From Azonexus sp. (lineage in GTDB: Bacteria; Pseudomonadota; Gammaproteobacteria; Burkholderiales; Rhodocyclaceae): a stretch of 59,927 nucleotides of DNA. The number at the start of each line of letters is the position of its first letter. Position 1 is the stretch's first letter. The position numbers were made by a program, and so were the translations under genes. The notes under the pieces are model-generated. The model was not told where the DNA came from. It saw only the letters and a list, made by a program, of their open reading frames with translations, and ran no database searches. This document shows positions 51,628 through 59,927 of this stretch, piece after piece. The stretch lies in contig JAGOAU010000018.1 in the NCBI GenBank assembly GCA_017983755.1, positions 1 through 59,927 of the forward strand, read 5' to 3'.

Positions 51628-53283
51628 GTGTCCGCGCAAACCAACCTCGAGGCCGATGGCCGCGTTCGCCTGTTCCACGCCAGCCTGGTCTGGCCGCTGC
51701 AGCTCGAACCATTGGCCGGTGGTGGCGAAGGCCGGCACTGGGAGGTTTTCGAATCCTGCACGGAGACGCATCCGTGGCGGCGTATCGACGACGAGTTCAT
51801 GGAGGATGTCAGCCAGTTCAAGGAGCGCCATTACCGGGAATTCGTTTCCTTCCTGCCCTACGTCCAGCGTTTTCTCTATGGCGAGGGACGTTCGCGCCAT
51901 TCGGTGGCGGACGACCCGCCGGGCGGCTCGCCGATGCACGTCTTCCGGCGCAAGGACATCGCCCGGCTGCGTCTGACGCTGCGCAAGGGGCAGACGCCGG
52001 TCGAACTGGACATCGTCCACCTCGACCTCTATTTTTTCCACGACCTCGACGTCGTGCTGCTCAACCCCGAGGTGCGCGCCAACAACCTGTCGCTCGGCAC
52101 CGTGCGCGACATCATGTTCCGTTTTGGCCGCGCCTATCCGTCAGGCTGGGAGGAAGGGGGCGAGGGGCTGCACAACGTCTATCTGGCCGAATGGATCGGC
52201 GTCGATGGCCAGGTCGTCGCCCGCTCCGACGCCGAGAAGCGCGCAAAATACCTGGGCTATGTCTGCGAACACCGCAGCCCCTGCGTTTCCGAACACTGGG
52301 CCAGCCTGCTGCGGCCGATGGTGCTGTCGCATTCCGACGAGCCCGGCGACCTGCGTTACCGTCTGATCGAATACCAGCGCATGCCGGTCATGGCCTTCCT
52401 GGCCGTGGACGATCCGCGCGCCCTGAGCCGCGAGGAGTGGGTGCGCATCGGCTTCGCCAGCACGCTGCACCCGAACGAAACCCTGCCGGTCAACGAGCCG
52501 GGGGTCATCGAGTTCGAAAAACGCTTCTGCCAGGACCGTTTCTGGACGGACAGCGCGACCGGACCGAACACGCGCTTCATGTGCACCGGCAACACCTTCA
52601 CCGTCGTCGGCGATGCGGCCTTCCCTTTTTTCATCGATAGCGAGCGCGGCGTCCTGGCCCAGTTTCGCCACCAGTATTTCATCGTCTTCCTGATCGCCCA
52701 CCTGCATCGCGCCGCGCTGCTGGCTTTTTCGGAAGTGCTGGTCGATGCCGTGAACGATCTCGACATCCGCAACGACATGTCGGTTCGCCGCTTCAAGCGC
52801 CGCATCCGCGCCAACTTCGAGACTTTCCTGCGCTTCACGCACCGTTACTGGTTCCACGAACTGTCCGAGCGGCCGCACGTGCAGAGCATGTACCGCATGT
52901 GCTCGAACCACCTGCACAACGACGCGATGTACGACAACGTGCGCGACGAAATCCGCGAGATGAGCCACTACCTCGACAGCGACTCGCAGCGCCGGCAATC
53001 CAACACCGTCGTCCGGCTGACCGTGATCACGATTCTCGGCCTGATTGCAACCGTGACCACCGGCTATTTCGGCATGAACATCATCGCCTTCGGCGAAGGA
53101 CCGGCCGGCGAGCGGCTGCTGCACGGGCTGATCGCGACCGGCATCTTCGTAGGCCTGGTGCTCTTTGCCGTCGCCCGCTCGAAGCGTCTGTCGGACTTTC
53201 TTGAAGCCCTGTCCGACGAACGCCTGGGCTTCACCGGAAAACTCCGCGCCCTGTGGGGCGTGCTGGGTGGCAAGGAACGCTGA
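51628..53283 (+). CDS. Long CorA-like ion channel protein
   Basis: A 551-residue protein whose C-terminus carries two membrane helices separated by YFGMNI (Gly-Met-Asn near residue 482), the selectivity motif of CorA/ZIP-like Mg/Zn/Co channels. Normal CorA has about 320 residues; here the cytosolic part is about 460 residues, with many His/Arg/Trp and no match I know. It probably forms a divalent cation channel or exporter with an enlarged sensor domain. It is solitary. Confidence 0.72.
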   Translation: MSAQTNLEADGRVRLFHASLVWPLQLEPLAGGGEGRHWEVFESCTETHPWRRIDDEFMEDVSQFKERHYREFVSFLPYVQRFLYGEGRSRHSVADDPPGGSPMHVFRRKDIARLRLTLRKGQTPVELDIVHLDLYFFHDLDVVLLNPEVRANNLSLGTVRDIMFRFGRAYPSGWEEGGEGLHNVYLAEWIGVDGQVVARSDAEKRAKYLGYVCEHRSPCVSEHWASLLRPMVLSHSDEPGDLRYRLIEYQRMPVMAFLAVDDPRALSREEWVRIGFASTLHPNETLPVNEPGVIEFEKRFCQDRFWTDSATGPNTRFMCTGNTFTVVGDAAFPFFIDSERGVLAQFRHQYFIVFLIAHLHRAALLAFSEVLVDAVNDLDIRNDMSVRRFKRRIRANFETFLRFTHRYWFHELSERPHVQSMYRMCSNHLHNDAMYDNVRDEIREMSHYLDSDSQRRQSNTVVRLTVITILGLIATVTTGYFGMNIIAFGEGPAGERLLHGLIATGIFVGLVLFAVARSKRLSDFLEALSDERLGFTGKLRALWGVLGGKER

Positions 53284-53346
53284 GCGGGCGCACTTGCGGC
53301 GCCGCTCCGGCTCCCCATTTTCACCGGCTTGCGCTATAAATCAGAC

Positions 53347-53832
53347 ATGAAGCCCAATTACTCCTCTCTGCTCCTGCTAACCTTCCTAGCCGTCGCGTTG
53401 CCGGCCCAGGCCGAGGCCTACAAGTGCCGCAAGCCGGACGGCAGCACGCAGATTTCCAGCGAACCGTGCGCGGGCGGCAGCAGCACGGTGCGAGCGGTCC
53501 ACGACGAACCCGTGCCCGAAGCCACGCGCGAACAGGCCGAACGCAATGCCGAGCGCCAGCGCCAGCGGGCCAACCAGTTGCAGGCCGAGCGCCGGGCCGG
53601 CGAGGCCGAGGATCGCCGGGCACGGGAGCGCGAACTGGAACGCGAGCGCCGGGCCAGCAAGCAGGCGGAAACGGTCTATGTGCCGGTACCGACGTATGTC
53701 GGCGGTGGCTATATTCCGCCGCACGCCCGGCCGCCGCGGCCGGGATATCCGCATGACCCGGCCCCGCAGCCGAAGCCCGGCAAGCCGGTCGACCTCTACA
53801 AGGTGCCGAACGCCCCGCGCGGCTCGCGCTGA
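53347..53832 (+). CDS. DUF4124-type periplasmic protein
   Basis: A 161-residue exported protein with a signal peptide (1-23, ending AEAY). The DUF4124 opening YKCRKPDGSTQISSEPC has two cysteines that may be disulfide-linked. A long Arg/Glu/Gln coiled coil follows (residues about 60-115) and then a Pro/Gly-rich tail (PPHARPPRPGYPHDP). DUF4124 proteins are usually of unknown envelope function. The ATG at 53347 is used because the signal peptide starts there. Confidence 0.75.
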   Translation: MKPNYSSLLLLTFLAVALPAQAEAYKCRKPDGSTQISSEPCAGGSSTVRAVHDEPVPEATREQAERNAERQRQRANQLQAERRAGEAEDRRARERELERERRASKQAETVYVPVPTYVGGGYIPPHARPPRPGYPHDPAPQPKPGKPVDLYKVPNAPRGSR

Positions 53833-53848
53833 GCCGGCTTGTGCCGCT

Positions 53849-54163
53849 TCAGGCGGTTTCGTGCTGCGAGCCGTCGCGTTTCTGGCTGCCGAGCGTCAGT
53901 TCGGCGTCGGCGCTCAAGGCATCGAAGAAGGCCTGCACTGCTTCCGGCTTGCCGCTGGCGGAAAAGGTCGTCTGCCCGCAATCGCACTGGCCGAGCCAGA
54001 TCGCCTCGACGCCGGGCATGCCGCGCGTGCTGACCGGGTGGATGGTCGTCACGTCGGCGCCACAGCCGTTGCAGACCAGCTTTTCCGGGCGTGTCGCCTC
54101 GATTTTCGCCTGCGCCTGCGCGATGCGCTGTTCAAGATTGCCGCGCTGTCTGGCCTGTCCCAT
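53849..54163 (-). CDS. Small zinc-ribbon-like protein
   Basis: A 104-residue cytosolic protein. A helical N-terminus (GNLEQRIAQAQAKIEATR) is followed by C-x2-C (VCNGCGADV) and, about 28 residues later, C-x-C (GQCDCGQTTF), a plausible zinc ribbon. An internal ATG at 54163 preceded by GGGGGA is preferred over one at 54184. No family name. It is convergent with the DUF4124 gene. Confidence 0.6.
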   Translation of the reverse strand: MGQARQRGNLEQRIAQAQAKIEATRPEKLVCNGCGADVTTIHPVSTRGMPGVEAIWLGQCDCGQTTFSASGKPEAVQAFFDALSADAELTLGSQKRDGSQHETA

Positions 54164-54241
54164 GATTTCCCCCTGTATTGGCAAAGGCAGCGAGCATAGC
54201 GGCGCCCACCCGGCTTGTCGAACGCCGCGCCACCAGCGGGC

Positions 54242-55384
54242 TCAATACTGGGCGCAGGCGTAGCGGTTCTTGCCGTTGGCCTTGGCCTCGTACATCGCCC
54301 GGTCGGCGTGGCGGATGATTTCTTCCGGCTCGCTGCCGCCCCTGGCGCCGCCGCAGAAAGTACAGATACCGATGCTGGCACCGAGGCGATTGTCGTCGGC
54401 CAGCCCGGGCAGCGGCTCCGCGATGCATTTGAGCAGTTTTTCCGCCAGCTGCACCGCCCCGGCCCGCGTGTCGACGTCATGGGCCAGCACGAAAAACTCG
54501 TCGCCGCCGAGGCGCGACACCGTATCGGTCTGGCGCACCGCGGCGACCAGACGCCGGGCCACCGTGCATAGCACGGCATCGCCCTGGTCATGCCCGAGTG
54601 TGTCGTTGATCGCCTTGAAGCCATCGAGGTCGATGTAGAGACCGGCGTGGCAACCACTGTCGCGGCGCGCCCGGGCCAGCAACTGGGCGATGCGGTCCTC
54701 CAGCAGTTCGCGGTTGGGCAGGCCGGTCAGGCGGTCATGCAGCGAGCGGTCGAGATGGTGCTTGCGTTCGATATCGAGCTCGGTTTCACGGACGAAGAGT
54801 TGACGCCGCTGGTATTCGGCCAGATAGCCGGCGCCGCCGCCGATCAGGTTGGCGGAGATGATGAAGAAACCGTGGCTGAGCAGCACCGGTCCCGGAAAAT
54901 CACGCAACAGGCCGAAGACCACGCCGTAGGTCAGCACGATGATGATGTTGACGATCAGGGCATAGATGAAGCGCGTGCCGATGAAGTTGTAGATATAGAA
55001 AGTCGACAGCACCAGCCCTGGATAGAAATATGAAATCGACTCAAGTGGCAGGTGCCAGAGAATGGCGATCAGCCCATAGGCCGCGGCAAGGCCGGTCAGC
55101 GCCAGCGGCAGGTGGTTGAAGCGCGCGAATACCGGGTGGAAGGTCAGCAGAAAGACCGCGGCCGGCACGCTGAGGATCGCCAGGCGGATGGTCCATACCG
55201 TCGCCTGGTACTCGGACGGCACCAGCCACGGATCGAGCACGCCGTAGAACAGATAGACGAAAGTCCCGACCAGGATCGCCGCCCGCCCCTGCAGGCGCAG
55301 ACGCGCCAGCGAATGGCCGGCAAAGGCGCACTCGGCTTCCGGGTCGCGGAAACTGAGCGTCAGGGGATGCAGTCGTTTCATCAT
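54242..55384 (-). CDS. Membrane diguanylate cyclase (GGDEF)
   Basis: A 380-residue protein. About five or six membrane segments (residues 30-200) form a MASE-like sensor, then comes a GGDEF domain with SRLGGDEFFVL near residue 305. The RQTD motif five residues before it is the inhibitory I-site. All active-site features for c-di-GMP synthesis appear intact. Two adjacent ATGs (55384, 55381) are possible starts. The signal sensed is not known. Confidence 0.88.
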   Translation of the reverse strand: MMKRLHPLTLSFRDPEAECAFAGHSLARLRLQGRAAILVGTFVYLFYGVLDPWLVPSEYQATVWTIRLAILSVPAAVFLLTFHPVFARFNHLPLALTGLAAAYGLIAILWHLPLESISYFYPGLVLSTFYIYNFIGTRFIYALIVNIIIVLTYGVVFGLLRDFPGPVLLSHGFFIISANLIGGGAGYLAEYQRRQLFVRETELDIERKHHLDRSLHDRLTGLPNRELLEDRIAQLLARARRDSGCHAGLYIDLDGFKAINDTLGHDQGDAVLCTVARRLVAAVRQTDTVSRLGGDEFFVLAHDVDTRAGAVQLAEKLLKCIAEPLPGLADDNRLGASIGICTFCGGARGGSEPEEIIRHADRAMYEAKANGKNRYACAQY

Positions 55385-55518
55385 CGGTCGGGGTCTCGAT
55401 CCATGCAAACGCTGTCGGGGAACGCGCATCATTCCCCAATCCGCCGGAAATGAAAAGCCGCCGCCGCCCGCGGTTTTCCCCAATGCCGGAGAGGCGCCGG
55501 ATATGGCAAGATGCCGGC
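55385..55518. promoter_or_regulatory. Divergent spacer between the cyclase and DUF599 genes
   Basis: This 134-base region must hold both promoters; no clear operator or repeat was found. Confidence 0.3.
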
Positions 55519-56211
55519 ATGCATGCACTCCCCCACCTTGCTGCGGTCGACTGGTTCGCACTGGCCGTTTTCTTCGCCTGCTGGGGCGGCTACGCCTGGT
55601 TCTCGGAACACAGCCACTGGGGTGCGGTCGGGCTCATCCGCACCAGCCAGAACTACCGGCTGGAATGGGCCTACCGCATGCTGGAGCGCGACATCCGGGT
55701 CATGGATTCGACGCTGATCGGCAACCTGATGACCAGCGTTTCCTTCTACGCCAACACCACCATCTACATTATCGCCGGCCTGGTCGCCGCGCTCGGCGCT
55801 GCCGACCGGCTGCTCAGCTTCACCGCCGACCTGCCCTTCGGCGGCGCCGGCAACCGCGAACTGCTGGAGATCAAGCTGATGCTGCTGCTCGCCTCCTTCG
55901 TCTTCGCCTATTTCAAGTTCACCTGGTCGCTGCGCCAGTTCAACCTGCTCTCCATCCTGGTCGGCGCCGCGCCGCTGGGCAAGGCCGGCGAACCGGGCAT
56001 CGACACCTACGCCCACCGCCTGGCCGGCGCCAACAACCTGGCCGGCGACGATTTCAACCGCGGCATCCGCGCTTATTACTTCGGCCTCGCCGCCTCCGGC
56101 TGGCTGCTCAACCCGATCGCCCTCGCCGTGCTGGCGCTGGCCGTGCTGATCGTGCTCTACCGGCGCGACTACCGTTCGCCGGCGCTCCACATCCTGCGCG
56201 ACCCGTCCTGA
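55519..56211 (+). CDS. DUF599 family membrane protein
   Basis: A 230-residue membrane protein with four main hydrophobic segments. Family features include WFALAVFFACWGGY at the N-terminus, NLMTSVSFYANTTIYIIAGL and YYFGLAASGWLLNP. DUF599 has no known reaction. The ATG at 55519 fits the family start. It ends 4 bases before rarD, so both are probably one transcript. A TTGCGGTCGAC-like word covers codons 8-11. Confidence 0.85.
   Translation: MHALPHLAAVDWFALAVFFACWGGYAWFSEHSHWGAVGLIRTSQNYRLEWAYRMLERDIRVMDSTLIGNLMTSVSFYANTTIYIIAGLVAALGAADRLLSFTADLPFGGAGNRELLEIKLMLLLASFVFAYFKFTWSLRQFNLLSILVGAAPLGKAGEPGIDTYAHRLAGANNLAGDDFNRGIRAYYFGLAASGWLLNPIALAVLALAVLIVLYRRDYRSPALHILRDPS
55541..55571 (+). repeat. 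TTGCGGTCGAC-like element (one mismatch), in the DUF599 gene
   Basis: CTGCGGTCGAC at 55541-55551; only the distal tract is present, T4 at 55568-55571. Confidence 0.4.
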
Positions 56212-56215
56212 GCCG

Positions 56216-57103
56216 ATGGGCGCCAACCACCATCTGGCCGGCATCGGCTTCGGGCTGATCGCCTACGGCATCTGGGGCTTCTTTCCGCTCTTCTTCCGCC
56301 AGCTCGGCCACGTTTCGCCGCTCGACATCCTCAGCAACCGCGCCGTCTGGGCCTGCATCTTCGTCGGCCTGCTGCTAACCCTGCGCCGGCGCTGGGGCAG
56401 CGTGCTGGCGGTGTTCCGCACGCCGCGCCAGTTCGCCATGCTGGCGCTGGCCGCGCTGCTGGTCGGCAGCAACTGGCTGATGTTCCTGTGGGCAGTCGCC
56501 AACCAGCAGGTCGTCGCGTCCAGCCTCGGCTATTTCCTGACACCGCTGGTCAATGTGCTGCTCGGCCTCGTCGTGTTGAAGGAGCGCCTCAACCGTCTGG
56601 AGTGGATTTCGGTCGCCCTCGCGCTGACGGCGCTGGCCAACGAGATCGTCACCCTCGGCAGCCTGCCCTGGGTATCGCTCTTTCTCGCCGCCACCTTCGG
56701 CTGCTACGGGCTGGTGCGCAAGCAGGTGCCGGTCGACGCGCTGTCCGGCCTGTGGCTGGAGACGCTGGCCATGCTGCCAATCTGCGGTCTCTACGCGCTG
56801 TGGCAGGCGCAGCACGGACACATGGTTTTTGCTCTTCACGACGCGTCGACCGCAACCTTGCTGATCGGCGCCGGCATCCTCACCGCTCTGCCGCTGATGG
56901 CCTTCGCCGCCGCCACGCAGCGCCTCGACCTGGCGACCGTCGGCATGCTGATGTACATCAACCCGACCCTGCAGTTCCTCACCGCCGTCTGGCTCTTTGG
57001 CGAGCCGCTGCAGCCGGCACGGCTGGTCAGCTTCGGCCTGATCTGGCTCGGGCTGTTCGTCTTCAGCTGGAGCATGTGGGAAAAGTACCGGGATCGCGGA
57101 TAA
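56216..57103 (+). CDS. rarD: RarD-type EamA transporter
   Basis: A 295-residue ten-helix drug/metabolite transporter. It has the RarD features GIWGFFPLFFRQLGHVSP, ILSNRAVWA and NWLMFLWAVANQQVVASSLG, with the twofold EamA repeat visible. The substrate is unknown in most bacteria (E. coli RarD is linked with chloramphenicol). It follows the DUF599 gene closely. Confidence 0.9.
   Translation: MGANHHLAGIGFGLIAYGIWGFFPLFFRQLGHVSPLDILSNRAVWACIFVGLLLTLRRRWGSVLAVFRTPRQFAMLALAALLVGSNWLMFLWAVANQQVVASSLGYFLTPLVNVLLGLVVLKERLNRLEWISVALALTALANEIVTLGSLPWVSLFLAATFGCYGLVRKQVPVDALSGLWLETLAMLPICGLYALWQAQHGHMVFALHDASTATLLIGAGILTALPLMAFAAATQRLDLATVGMLMYINPTLQFLTAVWLFGEPLQPARLVSFGLIWLGLFVFSWSMWEKYRDRG
56826..56855 (-). 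repeat. TTGCGGTCGAC element, in rarD
   Basis: Exact core on the minus strand at 56845-56855; distal T5 at 56826-56830. The host frame reads A-S-T-A-T, so this copy is not a V-A-V-D or V-D-R-N codon artefact. Confidence 0.55.
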
Positions 57104-57134
57104 TACGCAGTCATCAAGCACTGCGGAGCGCCCG

Positions 57135-58436
57135 ATGGGATTGCTCGAAAACACCCTGATCATCCTGCTGCTGATCGCCATCAGCGCCTTCTGTTCGACC
57201 TCCGAGATTTCGCTCGCCGCCGCCCGCAAGCTCAAGCTGAAGCAACTCGCCGCGAGCGGCGATCCGCGGGCCGCCACGGTGCTGGAGCTGCAACAGCAGC
57301 CCGGCCGCTTCTTCACCACCATCCAGATCGGCCTCAATGCCGTCGCCATCCTCGGCGGCATTCTCGGCGAGGAAGCCTACGGGCCGTTCTTCTCCGGCAC
57401 GCTGCTGCCCTACGTCGGCAACGCCGCCACCGCGGCGACGCTCGGCTCCGTCCTTTCCTTCGTGCTGGTGACGGCGTCCTTCGTCCTGCTTGCCGACCTG
57501 CTGCCCAAGCGCGTCGCCATCGTCGCGCCGGAGGCCATCGCCCTGCGCATCGCCGGCCCGATGGCGCTGTGCATCCGCCTGCTGTCGCCGCTGGTCTGGG
57601 CCTTCAACGGCGCCGCCAACCTGATCATGTCGCGCTTCGGCCTGCCCGAAACCCGTCCCGACGATGTCACGCCGGCGGATATCGTCGCCATGACCGAGGC
57701 CGGCATGGACGCCGGTGTCGTCGCGCAACAGGAACATCAACTGATCGAGAACGTGTTCGAGCTGGATATCCGCACCGCACCGTCGGCGATGACCGCCCGC
57801 GACAGCATCGTCTGGCTCGACACCAGGGAGAGCGAGGCGGAAATCCAGGCCCGGCTGCGCGCCCACCCGCACGCCAAGTTTCCGGTGTGCGCCGGCAGTA
57901 TCGACGAGGTCATCGGCTACGTCGATTCCAAGGACATCCTGAACCGCATCCTCAACGGCGAAGCCCTGTCGCTCAAGGCCGAGGGCCTGCTGCGCAGCGC
58001 GCTGATACTGCCCGAAACGCTGACCCTCGGCGAAATCCTCAAGCAGTTCAAGGCAGCGCGCGAGGATTTCGCGCTGATCATCAACGAATACGCGCTGATC
58101 GTTGGACTGATCACGCTCAACGACGTCACCGCCACGCTGGTCGGCGAAACCCTCGATACCTCGGACGAGGCGCAGATCATCCGGCGCGACGAAAACTCCT
58201 GGCTGGTCGATGGCCTGACGCCGGTCGGCGACCTCGAAGCCCTGCTCGACATCCCGCCCTTCCCCGACGACGACCAGTTCGAAACCATCGCCGGCTTCCT
58301 GATGTACGTCCTGCGCAAGGTGCCGCGCCCGACCGAGAGCGTCGACCACGGCGGTTTCCGCTTCGAGGTCCTCGACGTCGACCATCATCGCATCGACCAG
58401 CTGCTGGTCACCAGGCTCGAACCGAAAGCGCCCTGA
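57135..58436 (+). CDS. HlyC/CorC (CNNM) family membrane protein
   Basis: A 433-residue protein with a DUF21 membrane domain (residues 1-180, CSTSEISLAAARKLKLKQLA, GINAVAIL-type motif), two CBS domains (about 200-330, with FPVCAGSIDEVIGYVDSKDI and DFALIINEYALIVGLITLND), and a C-terminal CorC/HlyC domain (about 345-425). Such proteins export Mg2+/Co2+ or protect against magnesium imbalance. It follows rarD after 31 bases and is 7 bases from the next gene. Confidence 0.9.
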   Translation: MGLLENTLIILLLIAISAFCSTSEISLAAARKLKLKQLAASGDPRAATVLELQQQPGRFFTTIQIGLNAVAILGGILGEEAYGPFFSGTLLPYVGNAATAATLGSVLSFVLVTASFVLLADLLPKRVAIVAPEAIALRIAGPMALCIRLLSPLVWAFNGAANLIMSRFGLPETRPDDVTPADIVAMTEAGMDAGVVAQQEHQLIENVFELDIRTAPSAMTARDSIVWLDTRESEAEIQARLRAHPHAKFPVCAGSIDEVIGYVDSKDILNRILNGEALSLKAEGLLRSALILPETLTLGEILKQFKAAREDFALIINEYALIVGLITLNDVTATLVGETLDTSDEAQIIRRDENSWLVDGLTPVGDLEALLDIPPFPDDDQFETIAGFLMYVLRKVPRPTESVDHGGFRFEVLDVDHHRIDQLLVTRLEPKAP

Positions 58437-58443
58437 CCCGGAA

Positions 58444-59787
58444 ATGTCGCGCCTGCTCATCTACGCCATCGTCTTCATCGAGGGCTTCAGCTCGCTCGGC
58501 GCCGAAGTCATCGCCCTGCGTCGCCTGCTGCCGCACGTCGGCAGCTCGATCGTCGTCACCGCGCCGACCATCGGTTTCTTCCTGCTGGCGCTGGCCCTCG
58601 GCTACGCTTCCGGCGCCCGGGTGGCGACCGATTACCGGGCCATCGTCGCCCGCAACTTCCTGATTTCCGCCGCCCTGGCCGGCTTCGGCCTCGCCGGCGT
58701 CACTGTCGACTGGATGTTCGTCCACCTGCAGCCGGCGCTGATCGCCTACTTCGTCTTCATCGGCGGCATCCTCTGCCCGCTGGCCTGGCTGCTCGGGCAG
58801 ACGGTGCCGATCCTGACCAACCTGATGAAATCGGCGCGCACCGGCGAGGCCAGCGGCATGGCGCTCTACTGGTCCACGCTCGGCTCCTTTCTCGGCTCGC
58901 TCAGCCTGTCGCTGCTCGTCATGCAATGGCTGGGCGTCTCGGCGGCGGTGCTCGCCTGCAGCCTGCTGCTGGTCGCCGGCACCCTGCTGCTCGGCGGCCG
59001 CCAGCTGAAAATGGCCCTGTTTTGCGCGTCGACCGCAGCAGCCGCCATCGGCTTCAACCTGCACCATGAGGTCACCGCCGACACCGCCTACGCCGAATAC
59101 ATCGTCGGCCCGGCCGCCCTGCCCGGCCAGAAAGACCCGCGCGCCTTCTGGGTCAACAAGTCCACGGCCTCGCTGATCGACGATTCCGAGCCGCCCAACT
59201 ACACGCGCTACATCAAGCGCCTGCGCCAGATCCTGCTCGACGAACTGGAATTCCGCGAGCGCGACATCCTCGTCCTCGGCGCCGGCGGCTTCACGCTGTC
59301 GCACCGCGAGCCGAGCAACCGCTATACCTACGTCGACATCGACCCGGCGATCAAGGCCATCGCCGAAAAGCACTTCCTGCGCGAAGCGGCGCGCGGCGAG
59401 TTCATCGCCGACGACGCCCGCCGTTTCGTCGCCACCACCGAGCGCCGCTTCGATGCCGTCGTCGTCGACGTCTACAGCTCGCACACCTCGATTCCCAGCC
59501 ACCTGGTCACCCGCGAATTCTGGGAAGGCACGCGCCGCGTGCTGAAACCCGACGGCGTCCTGCTCGCCAACCTGATCCTCGACGGCAAACTGGAAACCCC
59601 CTACGCGCGCAACCTGCTGGCGACCATCGACAGCGTCTTCGGCCGCTGCTCGGTCGATGTCCTGCACAAGGCGCAGGCGCTGTCCAACGTCGAGGTCATC
59701 TGCTTCGCCAGCAGCCGGCCGGGCGCGACCGGCATCTACGTCGACGAGAAGAACCGCGCCGACCTCGACATGGCGCGCTCAAGGTAG
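58444..59787 (+). CDS. Membrane-fused spermidine synthase-like protein
   Basis: A 447-residue protein. The first 210 residues hold about six membrane segments; the C-terminal 230 residues form a Rossmann aminopropyl/methyltransferase-like domain: ILVLGAGGFTLSHREP, YVDIDPAIKAIAEKHF and ADDARRFVAT, then DVYSSHTSIPSHL. The domain resembles SpeE, but with an N-terminal membrane part, as in many bacterial homologues without shown polyamine activity. It overlaps the end of maeB convergently by 9 bases. Confidence 0.85.
   Translation: MSRLLIYAIVFIEGFSSLGAEVIALRRLLPHVGSSIVVTAPTIGFFLLALALGYASGARVATDYRAIVARNFLISAALAGFGLAGVTVDWMFVHLQPALIAYFVFIGGILCPLAWLLGQTVPILTNLMKSARTGEASGMALYWSTLGSFLGSLSLSLLVMQWLGVSAAVLACSLLLVAGTLLLGGRQLKMALFCASTAAAAIGFNLHHEVTADTAYAEYIVGPAALPGQKDPRAFWVNKSTASLIDDSEPPNYTRYIKRLRQILLDELEFRERDILVLGAGGFTLSHREPSNRYTYVDIDPAIKAIAEKHFLREAARGEFIADDARRFVATTERRFDAVVVDVYSSHTSIPSHLVTREFWEGTRRVLKPDGVLLANLILDGKLETPYARNLLATIDSVFGRCSVDVLHKAQALSNVEVICFASSRPGATGIYVDEKNRADLDMARSR
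59008..59038 (-). repeat. TTGCGGTCGAC-like element (one mismatch), in the spermidine synthase-like gene
   Basis: CTGCGGTCGAC on the minus strand at 59028-59038, with AT tracts at 59020-59023 and 59008-59011, 12 bases apart. Confidence 0.5.
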
Positions 59788-59927
59788 GCGTCCCTCGGAG
59801 GCATCAACAACTGTGAGCGCCGTCATATTGACGATACGGCGGACGGTGGCGGTCGGCGTCAGGATATTGACCGGCCGGGCCGCCCCGAGCAGGATGGGGC
59901 CGACCGTCAGGTTGTCGCCGGCCGCCA
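59779..59927 (-). CDS. maeB: C-terminus of NADP-dependent malic enzyme (MaeB)
   Basis: The last 48 residues of a protein whose start is outside the window. They read AAGDNLTVGPILLGAARPVN, then ILTPTATVRRIVNMTALTVV near the end. This is the phosphotransacetylase-like C-terminal domain of MaeB-type malic enzyme; phosphotransacetylase itself ends in a similar motif but more rarely with this exact tail. MaeB decarboxylates malate to pyruvate with NADP. The assignment rests on this short piece. Confidence 0.7.
   Translation of the reverse strand, partial: AAGDNLTVGPILLGAARPVNILTPTATVRRIVNMTALTVVDASEGRLP

Overview
The window is a GC-rich chromosomal segment that looks like a betaproteobacterium of the order Rhodocyclales (Dechloromonas/Azonexus-like). 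This placement is inferred from protein resemblance and gene order (bioH-bioC-bioD, CysI-DUF934-CysH, stand-alone CysN with CysD, type-2 ArgC); no database search was possible. Most of it is ordinary core metabolism, with accessory islands of visibly lower GC at about 26.6-29.1 kb and 40.7-43.9 kb.

Layout. 1-3.6 kb: end of bioH, bioC, bioD, then yciB, a YciI-like gene, a BolA-like gene and a periplasmic parvulin. 3.7-6.8 kb: an amino-acid-type solute-binding protein, an orphan NosD-like beta-helix protein and cysB. 6.9-10.6 kb: sulfate assimilation (TSUP exporter, cysI, DUF934, cysH), completed by cysD-cysN at 44.6-46.8 kb. 10.6-16.2 kb: a repeat zone made of copies of the cysH tail, a TetR regulator divergent from an HpaB/AbfD-superfamily flavoprotein, argC, and a cytochrome c'-like protein divergent from a Crp/Fnr regulator. 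16.3-18.6 kb: one 773-residue protein fusing a cyclic-nucleotide-binding domain, an acetate-kinase domain and a PduL phosphotransacylase. 18.6-26.6 kb: a lytic transglycosylase, a FecR lipoprotein with a TIR-CHASE2 membrane protein, a tightly overlapping CMD/exonuclease/esterase operon, and ycaO. 26.6-29.1 kb: a small island between two copies of the ycaO 3' end, with a CoiA-like nuclease. 29.3-40.6 kb: four di-heme c-type cytochromes, a lipoprotein, DUF2789, fumC and two small envelope proteins. 40.7-43.9 kb: an HNH endonuclease followed by an integron attC-like site, then YefM-YoeB and BrnT-BrnA modules. 44-59.9 kb: FKBP, cysDN, a probable halohydrin dehalogenase, ppdK, membrane/transport genes, a diguanylate cyclase, rarD, an HlyC/CorC-type protein, a spermidine-synthase-like protein and the end of maeB.

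The most interesting signals are: (1) an 11-base word, TTGCGGTCGAC, present at least 15 times exactly on both strands, inside and between genes, and usually followed by two AT tracts one helical turn apart, which is the architecture of a DNA uptake signal sequence; (2) the CNB-AckA-PduL fusion; (3) a short-chain dehydrogenase-like protein with both halohydrin-dehalogenase signatures; (4) the multi-cytochrome locus; (5) three copies of the catalytic cysH tail; (6) an attC-like site; (7) the ycaO-flanked island.
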